Shown piece after piece: positions 34,276-46,200 of a DNA stretch of 64,000 bases. The DNA is from Choristoneura fumiferana. Its lineage: Eukaryota; Arthropoda; Insecta; Lepidoptera; Tortricidae. How positions within the stretch are numbered: the first letter of the stretch is position 1; the number at the start of each line of letters is the position of its first letter. The notes beneath the pieces are model-generated. The model did not search any database. It was given only the letters and a program-made list of their open reading frames with translations, and was not told where the DNA came from. A program made the position numbers and the translations under genes. The stretch spans positions 1,441,542 through 1,505,541 of the forward strand of contig NC_133473.1 in NCBI RefSeq assembly GCF_025370935.1, read 5' to 3'.

Positions 34276-37200
34276 CTATGCCTTCTTCGGCTGGGCCGGG
34301 GGTCTCCTCAACAGATGGAGAGGATCCCTCCTGTATCTCGCGAAGAGTTCCCTCTTGAAGGTCTCGAAATGTTTCCTGTTCTTTTCGTTCTGCTTCTCCC
34401 TCCAAAGGGGTCTGGTGCGCCGCGCCTGTAGCCCCCAGTGGATTGTGAAGATTGGAGACAGGACTCGGAACTGGTAGCCAATTAGGAACATTTCGTATAC
34501 CTGGAATATAAAAGAGAAACTCGTCAAGAATAGAATAAAGAATGTCAATCGCCGTGTTCTTGGCATTGTGGAAGAGTTTAATCCTCGTATGAAGATTGAA
34601 AGGCCGTAATAATTATTGACCAAGTGTCTTTTCATCCAAACTACCGCAGTGTTTGAAGTCAAAAGTTTTTGACCAGTGTGTGTTGCCAGTTGCCAGTGAT
34701 GACATATGGAACTGAGACGTGGGCGCTAACGATGGGCCTCATGAGGAAGTTCAAAGTCACTCAGAAGGCTATGCTCGGGGTTTCTCTGCAGGATAGAACT
34801 AGAAATGATGATATCCGCAGTAGAACTAAAGTTACTGACATAGCCCGAAGAATTGCAAAACTGAAGTGGCAGTGGGCGGGGCACATTTTTCGCAGGACTG
34901 ATGGCCGATGGGGTCAGAAGGTTCTCGAATGGCGTCCGCGGACCGGGAGACGAGCTGTCGGTAGGCCTCCAACAAGATGGAGCGACCAGGTTAAGATCGC
35001 GGGATCGCAGTGGATGAGGAAAGCACAAGACCGGTCTGAGTGGAGAGTCTTGGGGGAGGCCTATGTCCAGCAATGGACGTCTTTCGGCTGGCATGATGAT
35101 GATGATGATGATGAAGTATCAAGCGTTTCAGCTTGGGCAAAAACGCTATAGCTGACCTGTTTGGATGTCCACCTGCTTTTTTCTCAAGTCGCATTTTTTA
35201 ACCAAGCAAATCTTGTAGATATTATATTATGTGTTATATTTTATGTACCTACAAACAATTTGAATAAAATTCTATTGTTAAACAAAGTTTTGTCTGACAA
35301 GTTGATCTCGATATTTTTATCGCGAAAATATGAACTTTTCCTCATGGAAGAGCCATATTAAACCGAAAGATGCCGAGCGAAGCTCGGTCGCTCGGATACT
35401 TTATAATAATGATACGTGACTTACGGGACAACATATTATAAGCACTCTGAAATCATTGCCAATATATTATTACGCAAGAATGTAGACAAGATATTATTAT
35501 GTCATTAATCCAGGGATGGTGAACGCATGGCAACATTGAAATAAATAAAATAAAATAAAAAATCATTTATTGCCACATTTTAATTGTAATTACGTACAGG
35601 AATATCAACTTCAGAGCAAAAACTTCTTGAAAAACGCTGGTTACCGAGTTTTAGCCCGAGCGGAGCTCGGTCGCCCAGGTACTATTGTTAATATTCAGAA
35701 ACTTCATAGTTTTACAATGATTTACTTCATAACGGCCGCCGACTATAGTGTCCCGTCTGTGAAGGATGCGCAAATCGCGCGAGGCAAAAAAAAATAGGCT
35801 AGTGTCTTAAAAAAATCTAATTACGGCTACAGTTCAATCAGAAAGTATAGCACACGTAATTTTTCTTTTGTCATTTAAACAAAAAATGATGAAGGTAGGG
35901 ACGGTTGAAGTTCCGTGCGACGTGACGCCGTGCGATAATTCCGAACTTTGACGCGCCTCATCTTTGACATTTTTTGTTTGATTGACAAAAAAAATGCATC
36001 CAAGATTTCTGATAATCTAACTAGCGGACTACTTAATAGTAGATTGTACAACAAGAGCATAAAAGGAGTCATTTTACCCGTGACGTTCATAATGTATAGG
36101 ATAGACACGTCGAGGGGAGAATGGGTTTAATGCTCGAGTTTTACACTGCTTTTCACTTCGATTGCCGGCGGTACCGGCTCAGGTGGCTATATGAACGTCT
36201 CGGGTAGAATGGCTCGTTTTATGCTCTTGTTGTGCAATCTAATTAAGGACACTACCCTATTGCAATATACACTCAGCGGCGAAAAAATTTGGCCCACTCT
36301 ACATACAAAATTACCTACTTCTGCTATATTTGAAGGCCAGATTTATTGCCGCTCAGTATATATGTAATTTTTTGTAAGAGGAAAACATGGAAGCGGATCA
36401 CTTGCCACAATTTGCTTATATCTACACGAAAGTTATTTCTCCCCTATTTGGCAGTTTTTAGAAGGAAAGAAAGAAGAAAAAACGAAAATACATTTATTTA
36501 ACGCCATAAAAACAAACATAGAACAAATACAAGACATACATGACGCTAAACAGGTCCCCACTCAGCATAATGCCACGGCAAGTCGTGGCATTTTTGGTTT
36601 GTTTGGTGAGCTACCTTGTAAAAGTTCTCGAAAGGGGAGCGTGGCGTAGGACGTCCACCAACGAGACGGACGGACGACCTGGTTAAAGCCGCAGGTTTCG
36701 CGGTAGATGCAGGCGGCTTCCAACCGAAGCATGGAGGAGGCCTACGTCCAACACATGCTGAGTGGAGACCCTTTTTGGTATCCTGTCGTGTCACCAAGTA
36801 ACATAGTTTTAGTTCTAGTTTTAGTCGGGGCTGTTTCACCATCCATTGATTAGTGTTAACTGACGGTTAAATGTGATGCCGTCTCCGTCTGTTCGAACAA
36901 AACAAATAGAGACGGCATCACACTTAACCGTCAGTTAACACTAATCAATGGTTGGTGAAACAGCCCAGATGGAGCCAAAATAAATCTTTCTTTCTTTCCT
37001 TCTTTCTTTCAATAGTGGCCGTCGTACGACTACTATGATAATGATTAGCTACAGTCGTGAACCCTAACATTTCTAGCACGATTTTCTGTGCCAAATGGCA
37101 ACGCACTCATTCCTGTCGGCGCAGGATTACATTTATGATTCCACGCGATACCTATTTGCCAATACTCTAGCAGAGCTGTCATCCCGCAAAATCTAAAATT

Positions 37201-40200
37201 ATATAACCCGCATAACGAAAAAATAACTCTACCCTACCGCACCTTCTCGAAAAGTCATTAGTAAAAATCTGTACAGTCAATTAAATCTAAAGAAAACAAC
37301 TTCAATTCTCAATATTTATTTAGAAACGTTCGAAAACAATGATTGCCAACGCTAACAAAAATCTGGCACAAGAATGTTATATTTAAAGTTTATTTATATC
37401 ACAGACGCTTGTTGAATAACTGATGCTATTTCTTCTGGTTAGAGCTGAGGCCGTATTGCCTAACGCACTTGTACTCGTAATTACAATCGTTTTCACCAGT
37501 TCTTTCTCTCACACGGTATAAGATGAAGGCGGAAAGAGATAGTGAATGTGATCGCGAGCGGCCGGGCATTAGACAATACGGCCACGGGTTTTGATTAGAT
37601 CCCGGTGTTTGTCGTTATCCAGTCTCTCAATGCTGCTATGTTGGTGAAGACTGTGGGAGAGAGAGGCAAAGCACAGCCTCTAGCGAAGGAAACCACTCCG
37701 AAAGCTGTTCCACGGAACACGGCAGGGCCTCCCGAGTCCCCCTGAAAAAAAAAAGTTTTTGTTAAAAAAATACATTTTTTTCTGGCTGTATATAGGTAGG
37801 TAGTTTCTAAAAACCAGGTAATGAATGTCGAGCTCGCGCACTTAAAATTAACGTTGCATTTAAAAAGCCAGCAAAAATAATTAAACTATCATTTCGTCCA
37901 CCAAATCACAATATTATGATATCTGTGTCCAGTTGAACGCGCCAATTTTCATTAATTTTAATCAACGAGAGCTTTGGCTCATACAACAGGAAGCGTTTAC
38001 GCAAATACTATGCCAGGCAAAGAAACTTTAGAACTTTAATGCCGCAATGACACATACTTTCCTACGTGTTGTCTATTTGTACTTAATACTATTGTTGTGT
38101 CTTGTGTTGTGAATAAATGTATTTTCTTTCTTTCTTTCTTTCTTTCTTTAATGTGGAATTTTAATGAAATGGAGTAGCTAGTATAGTTAAATAAATATCA
38201 CGGGACACTTGACGCCATTTGACCTAGTCTCTAAGTAAATAAAGCTGAAAGGGTTGATCACAAAGGTGCACAAAATGTACACAAAATACGCACCGTAAAC
38301 TTTTTGTTTTAAATATCTCGTTTTAAATGCGTATTGTACGTCGTGACGTGACTCATTCATATGTCACTTTTTTGACGCATAATTTCCGAGTTAGTATTAT
38401 TTCGTCTAAAAAGCAGTTGATCTACGTAGCAAATTAGCAATTTGGTCTAAGCAGCAAGTGGTCTAAGAAGCAACTGGTCTAAGTAGTAACTTGTCTAAGT
38501 ATCAAGTGGTCTAAAATTCTTTGACTCAAAGTCGACGGAGCTCCTATTCCGCGTGGACGAGGCGCTTCGCGCCTTGACGCAACTCTAACCTAACCTAACC
38601 TACCTATGTTTTTTCAAGTTTTCGACAAAAACAGGTTAGGACCAGCTGCTTTTTAGACCAGTTGCTACTTAGACCAGCTGCTTTTTAGACCAGTTGCAAC
38701 TTAGACCAGCTGCTTTTTAGGCCAGTTGCTTTTTTAGACGAATTGACATGGTGCATTAGCATTTATTTAGTTGCTTATGTCGACGGCACACTGTAAAAAC
38801 GTGATACGTGAGGCACGTCATTGCGTTTCCAATGCGCCAGCGCTATTTGAGCCGCAGTGTGGACGATACACGTTAAAAATGGAAGCGCCAAAGTTTGCAT
38901 ACTCTTCGCTAGTCATGCCGTATTTTTTGTCCGAACCATCGCTTGTCATATTTTTTTCCCCATTGAAACCTTACAATTTGCTGAAATTATTAAATGGTCA
39001 TCCTATAGAAAACTATAGGTTAGGTTAGGTTTGTTTAATAACAATTCTGAACAATTACAATTATTACTAAAAAACAAGTAGTTATGACAAATGATCGTTC
39101 TGACGAACATTACATTCGGACTTCCAATTCCGTTAAAAACTTAACTCTTTAGTCACGTCCTTACAACGTAGTGTATTTTGAGCGTCGATGTGGAATACCT
39201 GACAAGAAGATACGCCTCCGATGAGGAAGTGGCCCCCGCAGAACATGTTGCTGGTGAGAGAGTCGCCGTACGACAACCGGCACAACCAGTGCGGCACCAC
39301 GGGCACGTTGGCCTCCATCATCAGACGAGGGATGCGCCGGCCGCGAGGCTGCAAGAGTTACTACGGAGTCATGTATTGGCGTGCTTTGGGTCGAGGAGGT
39401 AGACAGGCTGCTAGTTTGGATCGCAGCAGCGGGGCATCAGCACTAGCACTGTCTACTTGCTGCCTTACTCATGCCTGCGTACTCAATGCACGCCATAGCA
39501 TCTATATGTAAACCCTTCAGTGTATAGTCCAGGAAACTGAATCACGTATCAGAATTTGACCTTTCATGATCAATTTCGCTATGATATCTTTGAACAATGT
39601 ATGTGTTGTCATAATGATATTAGTAGCACAAAGATTCCACCCTGGTGGTAAGTGATTCAGTTGCCTCAACTGTACAAAAATAAAGAAAATAACATTTGTC
39701 ACCATGATTTAGATACACAAAACACGTCCAATTTAACAACGTCCAACTAAGGAATTAAGAAGGAATCAGACAGACGGTTAATAGTTTTGTTCTTTCTTTC
39801 TTTCTTTCTTTCATTTTCGCGTTTCAATTTGCATCTTTCACTCCAAAGTGAAAGGAAAGTGACCTTGCAATGAAAGAAAAATAAGCAATCACTGATTTTA
39901 CTTTTAACTGCACCCTTGGGACTACAAAGCTGAATATATTGCAAAAACGTTAATTTTTTATTGACCCCCGTCGAAAAAAGAAGAACGACATAAGTTTGAC
40001 GCCAATATCCATCTGTCTGTGAGATCGTAGCTCTCAAACGGACGAACCGATTTCGATGCGGGTTTTTGACGTGATAGAAAGATTTCTTGCAGTAGTTTTT
40101 CGCTATGGTTCATCAAAATTGGTTCATATTAAACTTTGAAATGACACTGTCGGGATTTCCCAACTTTTGTAAATTGGTTGTATTGACAAGTATGAGACTA

Positions 40201-43200
40201 TGCCCGTTAGCACTACCAACCGTCGCCGCCGCGTGACATCTATGCGCTGGACATTCCGTCCCTGACACGTTTCTATTATGGTCATGGCATGATACGGTGT
40301 GATTTAGCGGGTAGAGACCTTAAAAGATACCAGAGAAAGCATAACCTGTGTTAGCTTACCGCTGTGAGGCCCCATCCGGTTACAGTCAGCCTGACGAGCG
40401 GCACGGCCTGCCCCCGCGCCGGCAGCCGGATGGGCCGGACGGCGTTGCTCCAGGCCAGGGGCTGAGCTAGCCGCAGCACGGCGATGTCGTTGTCGAACTG
40501 CGGCCGGCCGTACTGCGGGTGGACCGTCACGTTGGCCACGCGGACGATGCGCCCGCCGGAGTCGCGCCGCGTGCTGCCCACCCGCAGCCGGATGGCTGAC
40601 GGGCTGACGCTATAGGGAAGTTGAATAAAACATGCCAGCATTTTTCCAGCTTCCGCCAGTAACTTTTCTCATGTATATATTCTTATACTTACGTCCTACT
40701 TATTCCTAATTTGCCAGCCAAAAATGGCCGATCACTCAAATTGTCTAAAATTCGGCTTGTGTGACTAACATAAGAGTTGTTTGTTGATATAAATTGTAAA
40801 CTTCTCTAAAATTAGTACCTCATCATCATCATCAGCTGGATGACGTCCACTGCTGAACAATGGCCTCTTCCTTAGAACGTCAAAATGAACGACAACTTGC
40901 CACTTGCATCCACCGGTTCCCAGCAACTCTCACGCAATTAGTATCTAATGTTGAGTAAATCTTACTCCCGGCACACAATGAAGAGATAAGTTAGTAAACA
41001 CTGACAGATATATTGGTGTTTAATTGAAAAAAGTGTCGTAAATCGGACGCAGAAAGAAATACGTCGCGACAACTAGCCTGAATGTTACGACTACATTCTT
41101 GTCAACATTCTTTTTGTTCGCTAGTCTATTTATTTTTATGAAATCAATTTAGCTAGACTAAATATGTGAGCGAGTTTATATTGCATCAAAATATTAGTAG
41201 ATATCATAAAAAAAAAATTCTGTCCTCGGTCCTCTGGTAAGTATATCAGAGTTTTGCTCCTATGAACAATGTTGGCCATGGCCCGTTTGCACTGCTGCAG
41301 CGCACACACGTAATATGAACTGTTTACTTTTAAGTCTAGACTGATGCTTTGTATTTGTAATCTTGATTGTGTGTCTGCAGTACCAAATAGGGTTTTTATC
41401 TATCTATCGTCTATCTAAATCTCTATTGTGCAGAGAGTCAAAACTAATCCCGATACAGCACAAGATGCAAAATAATCCAAAATACTTCAGCAGGTGGCCG
41501 AGTTATTTTGACTTCACCCTGTGAATAACCTGTAGAGCAATATAGGTAATTTTTCTTTAATTGACGTAGACGAAACCGTTTCCATACATTGGTTGATCCG
41601 ATGAAAAATCTTTTCAAGGTTGCTCAATCAGCGAACCTAATCATTTGCTGAATTATTCATGATTAATTATACAGCACCTGGTATATTTGAGCACCTTGGC
41701 CACTCCTTTACTGCCCATATACGTCCATGCTAACTGTACAACAATATAATCAAATCGACTTACTTCTGCACGCAATGCGCTGCGGTCATCACGTAATCCT
41801 GGCTGATGATGAAACCTCCGCAGAAAGAGTTCCCATTCAGCACCATGGACACCTGGTAGGGGTGTCTGGTGATGGAACTGGCGCGGCCACCGATGATCTG
41901 CCCGCTGAGCTCAGGGCACACGGCCTCCAAAGGTTCCAGCTCCACATTCTGAAGGTCTGCGTCTTCTGGGAGAGCCTCATCGGCTGTATCATCTACTGCG
42001 TCCTGGAGATCTACAATTTCACATGAATTGTTATAGCAACTATTATACTGATGTAGTTAAACTATTATGTTTGCAGGAAAAGCTTTTCCACCCAACTTTA
42101 TGAATATGGTTGAATTCCTTTACCCACCCATTTTCAATTCAATGCACAAAGAACAATATTGGCTGTACTCGCACACACAAGTTCATCAGCTTTTTTTTCT
42201 TTTTCTAATATTACTATCAAAACACCGACCCTACTTCGACCATACCAACATAACTCTAAAGTTTGAGCTCGGCGAGCTTTTTCACTCATATAGTGTTTGG
42301 TCAAAAAACTACGCCAACTTGCCCTTAAGGTACCGATACTAATTGGCCAGCGCTTGCATAATGTAAACTATGCACACAAAATCACTACCTTAAATTGCTA
42401 AGAACTAATCTGTTTCACACTTCAAACATCATCGTGGAACAGTTCACGACGGGCGTCATTTCACTGAAATCTACGAGTAAATAACATTACACAATAACGA
42501 AACTCAAACTTACCTACACCAGTAAGCAAGCACAGCAGTGCCACCGCCAAAACCCAAGTCATCTTGCACTGACTGGTAGATCAAATAGCTGAGATCGTAC
42601 TGCCGCAGGCACTATCATAATTGTCAAAACGGTTGGTCAACTTGACCGCAATAGGTAATTTCTCACGGTCAGCCACGGTCATGACCTTTGGGGGGTAAAA
42701 TTCAGTTGACACGTCGGCGACGCAAAAAATATGAAAGCTGAATATCGTTGAAATGCAGCCGAGATCGATTAAGGACTAAAAATATGTTAAAGACCTGTTT
42801 CACCACTCGTTGGTGAATTTTATTTAACAGATAAATGTGCTGACGCCTCCGTCTATTCGGGCAAAACAAACAGAGATGGCATAACAAATATTATCTATCA
42901 CAAAAGACATATCCTAATATAGATTAGTCAGAGCCCCTTCTGTAAGTTTTTGTCGTGAATAACAAGAGTATTATACGCATTTGCGCTCAAATTATCATGT
43001 TTGACAAGTGGGCATGTTGGTCATCTCATGGTAAGCATCACTGCCACCCATAGATACTTATGATTGCCATTTGCCCATAGTGAATCAATTTAAGCGTTTT
43101 CTTTTTCAGTGAAAATCTTGGGGTTGTAATTAAACCATCAATAAGTAAGGCATTTTTTGACAGGATATTTAAAAAAACCCGTACTGTAGCTTATTAAGAA

Positions 43201-46200
43201 AAAGACGAAGAAGAAATAAATTCCATATAAAAAAAACCTCTCCCCATGTGTAAAAGAAAACTTTGGATTTTATGGCTTAACTTCCCTGACAATTATAGTA
43301 GCAACAAGAAAACGAGGTAATTCATCTCTCCTATTTTTATTTCTTCGCGTTAAATAAAGTTTCGTCATTTAAAAACTAATTTAGCCGTTACTAAGAAATC
43401 TTAAATTGGTACCAATGCCACAATAATTTCAAAACCAAAAACTTTTCACACTGATTTCTAGCATGTTTCACGCTTAAACACTTGGCTTTCTAAAAAATAA
43501 ATCAAGGATCCAATAATTAATACTAATTCGCTATCCTAAGTTGGGAATACTCCATCTAATTTAGTTTTTAGTTCGTTTTGGTTTAATTCATCGACATCAA
43601 AACAAAAAGAAGGTTATCAATTCACTTGACTTTAGTACTAGTTTTCATTTACGTTACATGAAGAACACCTGTGAAAATTTGTCTCAAGGCTAATGGTTAA
43701 GATTTCGGAATTTTACGCACAAATCCCGATCCCCTGAAAATATAGCTTATGTGATATTTCTAAGATCCAGTTATCCACATACCAAATTACATTCAAATAC
43801 GAGAAGCCATTTTAAAGTAAAAGTATAACAAATAAACTTACACACGCACTAAATTTCGTATTTATAGTTTTAATAGCATATGCTCCAACTCGAAAGCCAG
43901 TAACCTATTTATTTAGTCATAATAATCGTAACAGCGACATTTAAACGATCGTTTATTAATAAACTTGAACTGGTGTCTGCGACGATGATTCAGCGACCTT
44001 CACCCCGCAGCGGACCGTGACGCGGCGGCCAAAGGGAAGCGGAGAGCGGACCCGCAAAAATGATTCCAAATGTTACTCAGCTCAATTTTAGATTTCGGGT
44101 CTTTTAACTTTTCATGACGATTCCACTCTTTTTTATATTGTGCTGTCAATCGTTTCAAGGTATCGGGAAGAGATCCCTTTATGGGATAAGCTCGCCTTTG
44201 TACACTTTGTTATTTCTCAGTGTAATCTGTTATTTTTATGCGCAATTTATAGATACGCGAGTACATATTTGTTGCGAATGTCCTTTCAATCGTTCAAAGG
44301 TTAACTGGAATAGATCCCTTTAAGGGATAAGTTCGCCATTGTACATATTTTTCTCTTGTTAACAGTTGTTTTAACATGTTTTATGTACAATAAAGAGCTA
44401 TACAATACATAATTACAAGAATGAATCCCTATCTCCCTTAGTCACACAATACCTTGAGAACGACTTAACCGATTTCATCCATCTCTTATATAAATTTTCT
44501 GATACTTTACAAAAGTTTCTAACGGAAAGAAAGAAAGTTACACAGAAAAGTAAAAAAAAAGAAAATTTAACGACCACAAACTTTTTCAACGTAACTTCAG
44601 AGTTAACTTACAACCTCTAGGATTAGAGACGTGAAATTTGGAGCGGGTTTCTATGAAATTTTAATGAAATTCACAGTATAGTTTTTAGGAATTCCTACGG
44701 GAAATTTTGGGGTATCCCCATCCGACGACCACCTCTGCTTCGTAGAGACTGTAGCGACTTTGAAGAAAAAAAGAACATAAGATCCCCTAATTTGGTTAAA
44801 ACTTGTAACGCTCGCTCGAGGAACAAAAATGTTAATTGGCTGAAGGCTAAAACGTTGCACACCGTCAAAGCTGCGTTAGTACGTAGTTTTAATTTCCAAT
44901 AACTTTTTCCATTGTGACACGAAAATTGATCATACTTGTGTATGGATCATACAATTGTATGGATAATTTTCGTGTCACAATGGAAAAAGTTAATAGAAAT
45001 CAGAAGTAATACCTGCTAACGCAGCTTTAGCAGTGTGCAACTTTTTGGTCTTGACTGTGATATATATGCTGCTTGTTTTTCAAATAAATAAATGAATAAA
45101 ACGTGTTTTTTTACGATATAACAGGACAAGAGGTATCGTAAATATGTACCTAATGACGTCGTTCCAATAAATTTGGCCGCATTATTCCGTTTATTTGATC
45201 AGCTCTACCTCTAAGATACTTCTTATTCGTCCAACCCTGCCGTTTTAAATATGAACGCGTGACGGCTCCGCTCAGGTCTCGAAGAAGGGTCTTGACGTTA
45301 AATGCAATAAAATTGTAACCGGAGCACAAACCCTGATATATTATTTATTTATTTGTTTTCAGTTCTTTTTGCGGAACCTTTATCGCTCCCTGGAGCCCGG
45401 CTGGCTGACGGGCTCAGTTATTTGTATCTCCCAGCAGAAAATACAGTGTTATTTGTTAAGTTTAAATCTGTATGAAGATGGCATCATAGGGACAAAGTGA
45501 ATACAGCTTCCACTTCCTAGTCTTTTTAACCGACTTGACGGTGGATTTTTTTTATGTTTTGTTACCACCGATCAGAACTCCGTAATTGACGAACCGATTT
45601 CCACACCAAAAATCAAAATCAAAACGTTAATTCCATAAATATGGTCACATATGGTGTAAAGTGCTCTTTTACATACCACTTGATTGAGCGCAGAAGAATG
45701 CGCCTCAAGAAACATGGCAGACAGTTTCAGAAGTTACTTTAACACAGTTTTTAGGAAAGGAACCTGGACCTAAATTATGAAAAATGTGGTTTCAGCTAAA
45801 TATCCAGAGATTTTGATATGTTATAGATTTCAAAGTCCTGAACAAAAGTCTCTAAAAAACTAAACTAAGCCCTGAAAGGGATTTGGAAGCAGAGGTAGCA
45901 CCCTTACCTTAAAGACTTTTGTTCAGGGGGCCTACCACGCTCTCTTAATACGATTCTTTTTAGGCTCTAAACTGAACTGCATCGCTATTTCGTACCACGA
46001 CGTTACATTTGCGATTCAGTTCAAGCACGGTTCAGCGACAGCGATACAGACATTTTCATTCACTCACTTCAAGCGGTTTTCGTACCATGACGCTTAACTT
46101 GAGTGAGAATTGAATCGCTTCAGTGTCAAATTTAGCGATTCAGTACAAGTTACTCATTCTGTCAATTCTTTTGGAATTTTAAGTGTTTTACTTGGAACAT

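Noticed and set aside
38402..38742. A CRISPR-like array of short repeats
   Set aside because: Units are directly adjacent with no unique spacers, arms are mirror images, and this is a eukaryotic genome.
42067..42342. A 91-codon frame upstream of protease exon 2
   Set aside because: Lies in intron 1 of the nested protease gene and shows no domain or splice support.
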